Shown here one piece after another: positions 44,890 through 55,158 of a stretch of DNA of 64,000 nt. The stretch's first letter is position 1. Each line of letters starts with the position of its first letter. Source of the stretch: Liopterus haemorrhoidalis (lineage: Eukaryota > Arthropoda > Insecta > Coleoptera > Dytiscidae); the NCBI GenBank assembly GCA_963971575.1, contig OZ020611.1, forward strand, positions 21,931,279-21,995,278, in the 5' to 3' direction. Under the pieces are notes generated by a model. That model was not told the DNA's origin. It was given only the letters and a program-made list of their open reading frames with translations, and did not search any database. A program made the translations under genes and the position numbers.

Positions 44890-46334
44890 CACGGTAAAAA
44901 AGGTTTTGTTGGAATTACTAAAATTTTAGTTACTCCAGCAAATTTTTTTAGTGGTATTTTAGACAACAAATTTTTTTGTCTTGACAACAAATTTTTCTAA
45001 TCACATAAATTTGCATTGGGAACAAAATGTTTTTGCTGAAGTTTTTGTTCTAGGAACTAATTTTCTTTAGTTAGAATTAGCAAATTTTTATGGTAGCAAA
45101 AAATTATTTGTCTCACGAACTGATCATCTTTTGCCCGGGTAACCACCTTTGTTGCAGTGACTAATGAAATTAGTTAGAAGTATATTACTAATTTCATTTA
45201 TTGTAATCTCAAATCAGAGATATTTTTATATTTAGTGATGAAAAAAACGCTATTAGAAGTCACAAAATTGAACTGGAAATGTTATGACATGTAACAGATT
45301 TTGTTTTCGCAAAGAAATCTCTACCTGTAAAATGTATATATATATGTATTAAGAAAAATAAAACAAATTTTATAATTTATTGTTGTTATAATTTATTATT
45401 AACAAAATTTACAGTTATAAAATTTAATATGTAACAGGACATTAACTAATTTTAAGTTTGATTTTTAGTATGAACATAAAACAATTAAATATTCAAAATT
45501 ATTACAAATATTCAATTCCAATTTATATATGCCAGGCAAAAATTCACGCCTATAAACTTATACCCGGTTTATACACTGCTTAGCTTAATGTAAATGGATA
45601 TAATAATAATTTTCACTTTTACTGATAAAACCATGTTCACAACAAAAAATGAACAACTGTAAAACGATGAGAAATTTTTAAATGGAGTTCTAAACAGGGT
45701 ATAGTTTTTAGCATATTTCTATATGATTACAAAAATTCCACACCAAAGTATTAGCATTAATACACTATTTGTATTATTAAAATCATTACCTGTTTTATTT
45801 ATTGGGCTAGTTTACTCTTTTATCGAGTAGCCCAACTTTTGTATACTGTCTCCTCAAGTTGTAATACGTTGAAAATATTTGTGAAGTCCCCAAGATACTA
45901 ATGTTCGGATACACTGCATTGTTGCACTTATTTGTTTATTAAACACAGCGCAGAAACTATCAACAGGTATTAAAACGTCAACCACTAACAAAGCCTACGC
46001 CATATTGTTCCGAACTCAAAACGCATGTGCAAGGCATATACGTCACATACCTGGATGACTAACATGATTTGTTAGATGCACAAAATTATTAAATATCATT
46101 ATACATTTGTTTCACATGGACTAACACATTTGTCGTAGCAACAAATTTAATTTGTAACCTTAACAAATAGGTATGAAACTAATTTCTCTTTGTTAGAATG
46201 ACTTTAAGGTCTTAGTAAGATCAACCAACGTAATTGAAAAAATATTATTAGGGACAATTTTTTTCTGTTACTCTAGCAAAAACTTGGCCAAGTAAAATAT
46301 TTTACTTGATGGAACAATGTCATTTTTCTCCGTG
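44890..46334 (-). mobile_element. CACGG-ended element, copy 2 (1445 bp), inside LINE D
   Basis: The ends CACGGTAAAAAAGG and TTTTCTCCGTG are the mirror image of copy 1, and the whole interior is its inverse, with a few indels. On both sides lie adjoining pieces of one LINE in the same frame direction, so this copy inserted as a unit. That independently fixes the element boundaries. The immediate flanks (GTGTG and TGGGT) do not give a clean duplication. The short ORFs inside are not conserved between copies. Confidence 0.88.
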
Positions 46335-46680
46335 TGGGTATTAATATTTAGGCCAGCCATTTGGGCATATTATATAATCGTGTTAAGATTAACTTGTATG
46401 TTATCTCTCGTGTGGGTCAATAAGTAAATGACACTTGCATAATCTAGATCCTCGAGTTAATTATGGAGGTCCCATTGAATTCTTTTAATTTCTGGCAGTT
46501 TTTTGCGTAGAAACCAGTAGTTAAATAGTAATGGAAAAAACAAACAGCCCTGTTTAAAATATTGGTGACCTTGAGAGGCACTATTGGCATTCTTGTTGTG
46601 TAAAACTTTGCTGGTGGCGTCTATATATAGTTTATTAATAAAGTTTATTAACTTTCGTGATGGCATATAGAATATAACAT
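46335..46680 (-). pseudogene. LINE D reverse transcriptase core fragment
   Basis: The minus-strand frame reads KLINFINKLYIDATSKVLHN, then FKQGCLFFPLLFNYWF, a version of the RT motif RQGCxLSPLLFNxY. After a stop it continues LEDLDYASVIYLLTHTRDNI and YAQMAGLNINT. The catalytic YADD box appears as YASV, so both catalytic Asp residues are lost. It runs directly into the inserted CACGG element. Confidence 0.85.
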
Positions 46681-46760
46681 AGAGTTTAGTGATTTAACCA
46701 GTCAAAAACTTGCTTGAAATTAAAGAACATCAGGTACAAGTGCGCGTTTTACTTGTACTA

Positions 46761-47298
46761 ATGGCCCGGTTACACGATGCCAGTAACTTGTGCAAGTACT
46801 GGCACAAGTACTTGTGCCAGTATTTGCACAAGTCGTTTTGTCGTTTACACGTATGCCAGTAAATTATTTAAGTAACCTTGCAAAGAACCCGAAATACACT
46901 GCAAAATGTAGATGCTTCCAATTATTTTTTATGCGTAAAACCGTCTTTTTAACGCGCCAATTTTCGATGTTTAACCTATGTATAATAATTTTATGTATTT
47001 TATGCGTACGTCTTTCTAAACAAAAATGAATCGGCGCCAAAAACTACATTTATTAAAAAAAGGTGTGAAAAAGTTTGTTTTTGTAACCGCGAAAATACAT
47101 CAGCTGTTCATGGCGGCCATTTTTAAGTCACTGGCACGGCTACTTGTGCCAGTAAATAGGAACGGCTTCTATTCACTTGACTTGCATGAGATACTTGTGC
47201 CAGTACTGGCACCAGTACTGCATGTACGTTTACACGATGCCAGTGACTGGTGCAAGTACTTACTGGTGCAAGTTACTGGCATCGTGTAACCGAGCCAT
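46761..47298. mobile_element. 538-bp TIR element built on GCCAGTACTGGC words
   Basis: The left end ATGGCCCGGTTACACGATGC and inverted right end ATGGCTCGGTTACACGATGC differ at one base, and CAGTAACTTG follows in both. The pentamer TACTA flanks the element (46756-46760, 47299-47303). The subterminal parts hold many copies of GTACTGGCAC/GTGCCAGTAC, which are self-complementary in pairs. ORFs in it (46790-47289) are driven by these repeats. A 5-bp duplication does not fit hAT; superfamily open. Confidence 0.88.
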
Positions 47299-47492
47299 TA
47301 CTATTCAATGATTTATTCTTAGAGAGTTGATATAATCGAACCCATAGGTTGGTTTGCAGCATTTTTCCATGCTTCCCTGTTCTCAGTCTGTCTTTTTAGT
47401 TCCCCGTATGTGTTGCAATTACAATTTTCAACATTCTTCGATGGCATCATATTTCGAATGCTTCTATCTCCTATTTTTCTGTCACTCCTAGT

Positions 47493-48282
47493 CAGAGCTG
47501 GGATGTACTCGAGTACAAAAGTATTCGAGTACAGTAATTAAGTACTTTTACTGTACTCTGTACTCGTATTCGAGTACATATTTTACCCAGTACTTTGTAC
47601 TTGTACTCCTGTCAAATTTTAAATTACGTTGGTACAATTCAATAAAAAATGAAAGTAATGAAAATGTAACTATTCAAATTATAAAGAAAATAATTTTGAT
47701 GGAAGGAAAAAAAGAATTATTGGATGTTGAGGAAGAAAACGATGATAATATGACTTCCGAAATACAGAAAAACAATAATTCTCATAATAACATTGAATTT
47801 GAATTATTGAAATATTTCGAAGATAGTAGAACAAATATCCTTATGCTGAATGATTAAGAAGAAATGCACTGTGATGATAATTTTGAAAAACTTGTTCTCT
47901 TAAAGGCTAATTCTAAATTCACATCTTAATCTCGTATATTTCACAGTATTATTTTTTGTTCTAAGCCTAATAATACATATACATATATGTATGTACTTAT
48001 GTAATAAATAAAAATTTTGTTCTTTATATTACAATTAACCAGTTGTTTTTATATCATATAACTATAACCTATAAGTAAAATATATGCGAGTATGTATACA
48101 TATCACTTTTTGACTTATCCGGATAAACGACCGGATGACATATTAGTACTTGTACTTGTACTCGAAAATAAGTACTTGAAGTACATGAGTATTGTACTCG
48201 TACGTGTACTCAAGTCCAGTTTTTCCAAAGTACTTAGTACTCAGTACTTAAGTACATTTTAGTTGTACTCGTCTCAACTCTG
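47493..48282. mobile_element. 790-bp hAT element, non-autonomous or decayed
   Basis: CAGAGCTGGGATGTACTCGA and the inverted right end CAGAGTTGAGACGAGTACAA form the TIRs. The perfect 8-bp duplication CTCCTAGT is at 47485-47492 and 48283-48290. About 120 bp at each end is dense in GTACT/AGTAC words. In the middle (47700-47950, plus) a broken frame reads FELLKYFEDSRTNILMLND, then FEKLVLLKANSKFTS and RIFHS. This weakly resembles a hAT transposase C-terminal dimerisation region. Confidence 0.9.
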
Positions 48283-48290
48283 CTCCTAGT

Positions 48291-49640
48291 GTCCAAATTT
48301 CACTTCCAGATGCTCCAAACAAAAGTCTTAAGCGGATTTTTTCTTAGTCTTTTATTTATGTTGTGCGACGTGGTAATATTTATATTTTTATTAAATGCCA
48401 TTTTTGCTTTATTTATTCGGCTCATCAATTCTCTTTTGCATCTCGCATCTGTTATCTTGATCATGATCTATTAGTGCGAAATTCAACATAGTAGTTTGTG
48501 TTCTAGTACGCTCGGCATCCTTTCTAAAATAATTTGGGATAAGATTTTCTTGATGTTTATATGTATAATGAACAAAAAAAAATCATTGTACGGAATCGTA
48601 CAGTTTTCACGATTTTATGCCTCCTGCATCGAGTTTATGACTATTCCCTTGATATCATTAGTCGAGCGAGGTGGTCTTCCTCTGTTTCTTTTCTCTTGCC
48701 AAGGTCTTCATTGAAGTACTGTTTTGGACAATCTGTTGTTGCTTCTACGGGCTGTATATCCCGCCTATCTTCATTTCATTGACGCCACACTGACCATGAT
48801 ATCCCACAGTTTAGTTCTTCAGCGTATATTCTCATTTGGTACGCTATTTCTAAGAGTAATTCCAAGCATAGCTCATTCTATGGATCTTTGTGCTTTCTAC
48901 AGTTTTTTGAATCGAAGATTTTATTAGAGCAAAGGTTACGGCGACATGTCATAACATGATCTATTTGCCCACACCCTCCCCTTATTCCTTTATTACATAC
49001 TTATGAATACGTTTTTCTATTTAATTAAATGCGACATATTAAGGGGAAATCCTTTAATCTTAAATTAATGGACATAATTGATTTTGCACAAAATTTGCCT
49101 GAGAACAAAACTATACCCAATAAATGTCACTATATACCTACAAAGCTCTCAAGTGTGCGAATAAACTAATATATTTTAGATTGTATTTTTTATTTTATTT
49201 TGTTAGTATTTTGATACAGATTCTAATAAAATTAGCATGAGTGAGTTACTGTAAACATAATTTTCAATGTCGTAATTCTCGTGTGCAAATCACTGGCAGA
49301 TTGTGTTGTTTTTTCAGAATGGATGGTAGAGAAAATGGACGCCCACTTTGGTTTTCACACGTGTTAGGATTGTTGAAATGAAGCGTAAGCATATGGTACG
49401 CTATATTTAGACTATCGTTGACTGACTGACCTAATACTCATTTGCTGATTTCAAGTTTGTATATCTTTCAAATATTTTAATAAATTACGCTTTATATTTC
49501 AGATATTATACTTCGTTTCACGGATTGGTTATTTTTATTTATTGTTGTAGTTTATTTATTTCTTTCGTTTTGAAATTTGGCAACGTAGAATAATACTAAA
49601 AATATGGATGAATAAGGTAAACAAATACACCCAAAAATTA
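48291..49640. other. Spacer without recognised gene
   Basis: Four overlapping 61-73-codon ORFs at 48289-48927 show no motif. A piece of the dispersed 45-bp motif (ATACCTACAAAGCTCTCAAG) lies near 49134. Confidence 0.4.
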
Positions 49641-49925
49641 TATTATTCGTGTGATTCCACCTATATAGGTCAAATAGAAAGATCCTTTAAAACAAGAATC
49701 TCTGAACATAAGAAGTCTTTCGTCAACCAGAAGACCGATTCTACCTTCGCAGAACATTTGATTAATTAAAACTACATAGACCGTTTTGAAGCAAAAATCC
49801 TTCACATCAAAAGCAAATGCCTGTACCTGAATTCACTGGAAGCCCACGAAATCAAGAAACGCAAGAACAACATCAAAATTTTTAGTAAAATAATCGACGT
49901 TCAGAAGTCTGAGATTAACTTCTAA
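49641..49925 (+). pseudogene. Penelope-like element: GIY-YIG endonuclease tail
   Basis: The frame reads YYSCDSTYIGQIERSFKTRI, then SEHKKSFVNQKTDSTFAEHL and ending IIDVQKSEINF before TAA. C-x3-YIGQ-xxRxFKxRIxEH is the start of the GIY-YIG domain of Penelope-like retroelements, with the YIG half and the conserved Arg visible. One in-frame TAA (about 49767) interrupts it. The reverse transcriptase lies upstream in intact elements and is absent here. The 3' tail (TTCGGCTTCTTCTGTT, ACTAAACCTAACCTAATTAT) recurs near 59.1 kb. Confidence 0.9.
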
Positions 49926-50181
49926 CATCTTTGAGCTTTTCGGCTTCTTCTGTTCTAACCTTTTACTAACTAAACCTAACCTAATTATCTTATTTTTAGA
50001 TGCATAGTACTTTAATTTCCCCCACATTAGCCCATAGATAAAGAAGGAAATAGATGCGAAACTGCCGTTATATTTTTTGAAACCAAATAAGCGCTGTAGT
50101 TGTTGGGTTATGGAACTAAAATTGGTAGGGGAGGAAAGGGTTGGGTTTTCGCGGGTATTTCAAATGCTTCAGTGGATATAG

Positions 50182-50315
50182 TTGTAAGCATAATTAAATG
50201 TTATTATTAAATGAAACAATATTTTTAATATAATTAACGACAACAATATTAAAAATAGACAAAATAAATCATAACAATTGTATCATTTAGTAATAACATT
50301 TAATTATGTTTACAA
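50182..50315. mobile_element. 134-bp hairpin MITE
   Basis: TTGTAAGCATAATTAAATGT and the inverse of the right end (TTGTAAACATAATTAAATGT) begin a 39-bp inverted repeat with four mismatches. The loop is only about 55 bp. Confidence 0.88.
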
Positions 50316-50412
50316 TTAAGAACAAGCAGTTAGGAATTATACAGTAACAGTAAAACAATAACTAGCAGAAATAATTATTTATTAAGTAGACTACCATATA
50401 ACATAATATTTA

Positions 50413-50586
50413 CTAATACTTAATATTTATGGACACTTCCATGGACAAGCCATCCAATTTTGGATTTCCAATGTTCCTCATCCACGTTTTATTCAATTCT
50501 GGAGCCACACGTATCTTCGGGTTTGGAAAGCGATATCTTGTAGGTTCACTACTATCACACCCCAAAAAAAAGCATTTAACACCCAT
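50413..50586 (-). CDS. THAP-type zinc-finger exon (57 codons), possibly host
   Basis: From ATG at 50584-50586 the product starts MGVKCFFLGCDSSEPTRYRF, then PNPKIRVAPELNKTWMRNIG and NPKLDGLS. C5-x4-C10, the FP pair at residues 20-21 and W35 fit the first half of a THAP domain (C2CH zinc finger that binds DNA). The second pair (C-x2-H) is missing before the TAG at 50413-50415. This suggests either a first exon with a donor at GAA|GTGTCC (residue 51), or a truncated copy. THAP domains occur in host regulators and in P-element-type transposases. It lies divergently to the DD41D relic and may be unrelated. Too short for a typical ORF filter. Confidence 0.6.
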   Translation of the reverse strand: MGVKCFFLGCDSSEPTRYRFPNPKIRVAPELNKTWMRNIGNPKLDGLSMEVSINIKY

Positions 50587-50844
50587 TTTCCGAATTAAAC
50601 AATGAAATTACAAAATTAAAGAAGACGATTTTGACACTAATTACAGATTTTGACGCTAATGACAGAAGCCGTAACAGGCAACATCCTGTCATCCACGTAT
50701 CTATAGCGACTGGCAGCGACTGGGGCGCTATTCGTGTTGGGTTATGGAACGTAATATGGTTTTCGTCTTGCCATTAGAGTTTCACCCCCCTGCATTAGCC
50801 CAATTAAAATTGTGTATCATTGTGCATGCGATTATAACATGGTT

Positions 50845-51447
50845 GGAATTACTGACGGACGATATCGTTTTGATCATGAGTAACGAGGTCCACTTTCATT
50901 TATCGGGGATGGTAAACAAACAGAACTGGGCATCCGAAAACCCGCAACAATTGCATCAGAATCCTCAACACAGCGAGAAAGTAACTGTTTGGTGTGGCGT
51001 ATCTCGAACCTGCATTATTGGACCTTATTTTTGTCGTGAAAATTTCGTGATTTGCGTGATTATTTCCCGCCAGAAGTAAGAAGACGACACATCAACCTCA
51101 ATACAGTTTGGTTTCAACAAGATGGGGCAACCTGCCATACATCAAGAGAAACAATGGCTCTTTTAAGACAGCATTTCCCAGGACGCCTAATTTCATTGCG
51201 AGGGGATATGGAGTGGCCACATCGGTCACCGGACCTGTTACCTTGTCATTACTTTTTATGAGGCTACTTAAAAGCTCAAGCTTCCATTAACAAACTACGT
51301 ACTCTTGAAGAGCTTTACGAAAACATAACGCGAGAAATTCATAGGATTCCACGTGCCATGCTTGAACATTGTATGGACAATTTCGCCACGCGTCTACAAG
51401 AATGCCTCGACATAAATGGACGCCATCTAACTGATGTGATTTTTTGA
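50845..51447 (+). pseudogene. Mariner-like DD41D transposase, catalytic half
   Basis: The first frame reads MSNEVHFHLSGMVNKQNWAS, then KVTVWCGVSRTCIIGPYFCR. A frameshift near 51060 leads to TVWFQQDGATCHTSRETMAL and HRSPDLLPCHYF, a TGA in place of the usual Trp, and GYLKAQ to the end DVIF-stop at 51445-51447. The family has SDE at the first catalytic Asp, DGA at the second and PCD at the third, 41 residues later. Here they are SNE, DGA and PCH, so two of three catalytic residues are lost. The spacing is that of the rosa (DD41D) lineage. The right terminus may be GACTCTG-TA at 51603. The N-terminus is absent. Confidence 0.85.
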
Positions 51448-51603
51448 AGTTCATTATTTTTTCGAAAATAAATGTGTATTTTTTGCAAATGGAAAGGTAC
51501 CAGTTATGTATAAAAACAATAAATTTTGAAATTGGTTTGAAATTAAATGTGTTTTCAAAATGACAGTCTTTTCAAAAACATCATACTTCTCTGCCAGACT
51601 CTG
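51448..51603 (+). mobile_element. 3' end of the DD41D mariner-like element
   Basis: The sequence ends ATACTTCTCTGCCAGACTCT followed by G and TA (51604-51605), similar to ends of insect mariner-like elements. A weak partner, TATAGCGACTGGCAGCGACT at 50703, matches 14 of 20 bases of the inverse and could be the left end of a deleted copy. Confidence 0.5.
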
Positions 51604-51605
51604 TA

Positions 51606-52230
51606 TATCAAGTGCAGCACTCTTGTCTAACGGTCAAGTTATTCCATAACTAATTTTTTGACTTACTTATAAGCACATATTGCAAATCCTTCCACCAAAT
51701 TCTAAAATAATTATTTGAGGTATTTATAGCTAATTTCAATCGAAAAATATTTCAGTAAATATTGACTCATGTGCTCTAATTTAAACCTGTGATCTTTTAA
51801 CTTTTTTACAACACAGAGTGAGTCATTTGGTCAACTCAGGTCAAAATCTTGCAATCCTCTTCATATGCCAAAAATGTAGGAAAAAAATTGGAGTGCCATG
51901 CCAGAATATCAAAAATATAAATAACGACATTCTCATATGAACAACAATTCCAATTATAATTTTTTAAACTATTTAATTATATTTTTTTAAACTGTGCAAA
52001 ATTATTCAACATATAATAAAAATAATTCCACAATGCAAATAAAATAGCCAGATAATTGTAACACAATTTAATTGAAGACGACAGATAATTTAAATTTAAA
52101 AATGTTTTTATCTTGACGAGAATAGACTTTATAAAATGATATTAAATTAATTAAATTTAGTATTATCACCGAATAGCAATAAAAAAATATTATGAAATAA
52201 AAAAGAAAATAATATCTTATTCCATAAGAA
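51606..52230. other. AT-rich spacer
   Basis: Nothing recognised. Confidence 0.4.
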
Positions 52231-52392
52231 GGTACCGTGTCGGAAATTCATTATAGGCCCGCACGCCGGGGTTTACTATACGGTACCGTGGCGGAAATTC
52301 GTTATAGGGCCCTCACGCTGGGATTTATTATAAGGTAGCGTGACGGAAATTTATTGTATGACCCACACGTTGGGATTTTCTATAAGGTACCC
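52231..52392 (+). repeat. 52-bp satellite, block 1 (three units)
   Basis: Units start GGTACCGTGTCGGAAATTCA (52231), GGTACCGTGGCGGAAATTCG (52282) and GGTAGCGTGACGGAAATTTA (52334). Each continues TTATAGG-CCC-CACGCYGGG-TTTACTATA. Confidence 0.92.
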
Positions 52393-53121
52393 ACAAATTA
52401 TAAAACAACGAAGATAGCGGACTCCCACGTTACGGCTTTGGACAGCTATAGTTGCGACATTCGTGGTTGTAATATGAATTAGGATTAGGTAGTATGCAAC
52501 CCGCAGTGCACACAAATATATTTTTATATTTTAAAATGCTATGAAACGCGCGATCATTAATTTTCTACCAAAATTGAAAAATAAAATGTAATTTTGGTAG
52601 AAAATTAAAGATTGCCTTGAACCGAAAATTATGATTAATTTATTTACAACTCTCCTAATTAATTTCCTAAAATTAAAATTAATTACAATTGTTAAAAGTT
52701 AATACTTCAGTAAGCATTAAGTTATATTATTTTATTTGCAAGCAAGCATATGAAATAAATAAACAAGTATTTATTTTTTACTTTTATATTTACTTTTATT
52801 GTACATATTAAATTTAGTCTGTGCCATTTTTTTTATTACACTATTTATATTTCTTTTGCATTTATCATTTAAAATATTATTAATTACACTACACCATTTG
52901 AAAATAAAAAATGTGGTGCTAATATTTAAAATTTCTTATAAAATTCATCACTGTCACAATCACAATTTACTATCACCTATCGTTACAACGTCAAAAACAA
53001 TTGCCGATAATGAAGTGTTCTCAAAATGTTGGTTAAAAAAAAACGCTTTTAGCGCTGTCGGTGAATGGAATATAACTTAAAACCGTTTCAAAGCCGTGTA
53101 TATGAGTTTCATACCCCTGAA
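52393..53121. other. Sequence separating the two satellite blocks
   Basis: About 730 bp of AT-rich sequence without TE ends that I recognise. ACCAAAATTGAAAAATAAAA and the inverse form a small hairpin near 52565-52605. The 93-codon ORF (52799-53080) shows no motif. Confidence 0.4.
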
Positions 53122-53373
53122 GGTACCGTATCGGAAATTCATAGAACTCGCACGCTGAATTTTACTATAAGTTACCTTGGCGGAAATTTATTATAGGGCC
53201 TGCACGTCGAGTTTTACTATAGAATATCTTGGCGGAAAATCATTATAGGACTTGCCGGGATTTACTTTAGGGTAGCGTGGCGTAAATGCATTATTTGGCC
53301 TAGACGCCGAGATTTACTAAGGTCCCGTTGCGGATTTCAGTTTAGGGCCCGCATGTCGGGATCTTCTATAAGT
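53122..53373 (+). repeat. 52-bp satellite, block 2 (five diverged units)
   Basis: Units start at about 53122, 53171, 53223, 53272 and 53321 with GGTACCGTATCGG, GTTACCTTGGCGG, AATATCTTGGCGG, GGTAGCGTGGCGT and AGGTCCCGTTGCGG. The block ends where the hAT element begins; the 8-bp hAT duplication CTATAAGT is the end of a satellite unit. Confidence 0.88.
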
Positions 53374-54137
53374 CAGGCATGTGCAACTGCCAAAAGATCG
53401 AGGGCCGGATAGCAATCTGAAATACATTCGCGGTCCAGAACTTTTTAAGGATCTTTTTTTTTAGAATTACTTCACTGAAATTGTCTTCATTATAAAAAAT
53501 AAATAAAACTATATAAATTTTCTAAACTATACAAAAAATATATAACTTTATAACATTAAGAAAAAAAACACAAGAAAAAATAAAAAATCTTTTATAATGA
53601 GTAAATATTGTTAAATAAGAACAAAATATTTATTTAATTTTAATGGGACGGTTGAGAATTTATACTGCTCACAAGTTTGTCAATATTCGGGGAAACAACT
53701 GACAGTAGCAACACGCAACGTGTATTCTAGGTATGAATCCGTTATTCGCGTCCTTGTTTTTGATTTCACGAACTTCTTCCGAGAAAATACCTGCTCACAT
53801 TTGTAAGTGCTTCAAAAGAGCGTAATTCTCTTCTGATCAAAAGCTGTGAGTTTCGGGAATTTGTTAACTAGGAAATATTCCTTGTAAATCTCAATTAGTT
53901 AAATATCCTCCATTTTTGACTTCAAATCTGAGTTCTCTTGTGTCTCAAGTAGTTCCATTTGCAGGTTAAGTGGCGCTTGTGCCACATTAACATCAACCGT
54001 TTAACCGCATTTGATCTCTGAAAACAAAGATTTACTCGCGGACCAGACTGAATGGGATTTTGGATAGTTATCGCGGGCCGGATAAAATGAAGCAACGGGC
54101 CGGACCCAGCCCGCGGGCCGTAGGTTGCACATGCCTG
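53374..54137 (-). pseudogene. hAT element with transposase C-terminal relic
   Basis: CAGGCATGTGCAACTG and the inverse of GGTTGCACATGCCTG are the TIRs. The perfect duplication CTATAAGT flanks it (53366-53373, 54138-54145). On the minus strand (about 53990 to 53650) broken frames read VAQAPLNLQMELLETQENSD, FPKLTAFDQKRITLF, then YKCEQVFSRKKFVKSKTRTR and ITDSYLEYTLRVAT. That is the CEQxFSxMKxxKSKxRxRLTDxHLxxxLRxA block of hAT transposases of the GTF2I-repeat/SCAND3/EPM2AIP1-like group. It is the C-terminal dimerisation end. Several stops. The GC-rich ends (GGGCCGGA) are typical. Confidence 0.88.
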
Positions 54138-54145
54138 CTATAAGT

Positions 54146-54954
54146 ATTCTGTCTTTAAACTTCAGCAGGAAAGAAAGAAAAGTGACACAATGTAAAAAAA
54201 TGCATATTGAAGTATATGACGTTTCGATAGCAATGTCCTCAACTCTTTCACTATTTCTAAGGCCTTATATACCAGGGATGCAAAACCAATCCTACTTTTT
54301 AAGGTGGCTTAAAACATGCTCTTTCTAATGAAAACAATTTAAAACAGTTTCCAGAAGGTATATTTTTGCAAAAGTGGCCTAAATATACCCTGTTTTTAGC
54401 ATTTTCACAAAAATCATCAACTTTACACTCAATTCCTGAACTAATGAAAAATATTAGGAGTGTAAAATTTTATATTCGTTAACCTTGTATTGATAAGTTA
54501 TTATGTGCAAAATTTAGCGTTTATCGTACCTTTACTTTCAGAGGTATAAAAAGCCAAACTTTAAAATTTTGAGTTGTAAATTTTTAGGCCAAGTTTGATC
54601 CAAATTTTCTTCACGGAAATCGCTCATGAAGATTTATTTATTATTTTGTTTAATAGAGCGCAAAAAGTTGTATAAGTTGGCAAAGTTTTGTTTCTCTCAA
54701 CAAAATATTGCCAGAGATAATGTGTCTCAAAGTTGCCGAAATCTCGGAGTCATACCATAGAAGGCTGCGGTATGGGGTCAAACAAATTACTAAATCTCAG
54801 CAAGTATTGCATGGATGAACGTAAAACTCTACCAATGTTCGTTGGGGACATGTGTGAATGTCCATACAAAATTTCATCGAAATCCATGACGGTCGAGCAA
54901 GGCACTTCTCTGAAATTAGACCACTTGACATGGAATGTAAATTGTTTATAATTG

Positions 54955-54956
<2 letters not shown>
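54146..54956. other. Spacer without recognised gene
   Basis: ORFs at 54125-54328 and 54733-54951 show no motif. Part of it (54840-54900) may be the 3' end of an unknown repeat. Confidence 0.35.

Positions 54957-54990
<34 letters not shown>
54957..54990. repeat. (AT)n microsatellite
   Basis: About 17 AT dinucleotides. Confidence 0.95.
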
Positions 54991-54994
<4 letters not shown>

Positions 54995-55003
54995 GTAATC
55001 GAT

Positions 55004-55158
55004 AACGAAACCATCATGTACTTGTTTAATAAATCATGTTTGTTATAATATTATAATTATTATTAGAGTCTATGAAACAGGCGCGGATACAAAGGGGGTG
55101 GTCTCGAGTCCGGACTTCCCCCAGGAACGAAAACATCACGTACTTATTTAATAAAACT
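55004..55158 (+). repeat. 33-bp direct duplication
   Basis: AACGAAACCATCATGTACTT (55004) and AACGAAAACATCACGTACTT (55126) both continue into RTTTAATAAA. The second copy lies inside the hAT-type MITE at 55078, so that MITE carries a piece resembling its own flank. Confidence 0.75.

Noticed and set aside
42247..46334. One large element with 1.5-kb inverted ends
   Set aside because: The right copy alone splits a LINE, and each copy has its own two CACGG ends, so two separate insertions fit better.
48289..48927. Four overlapping ORFs of 61-73 codons
   Set aside because: No motif; overlapping frames of T-rich DNA.
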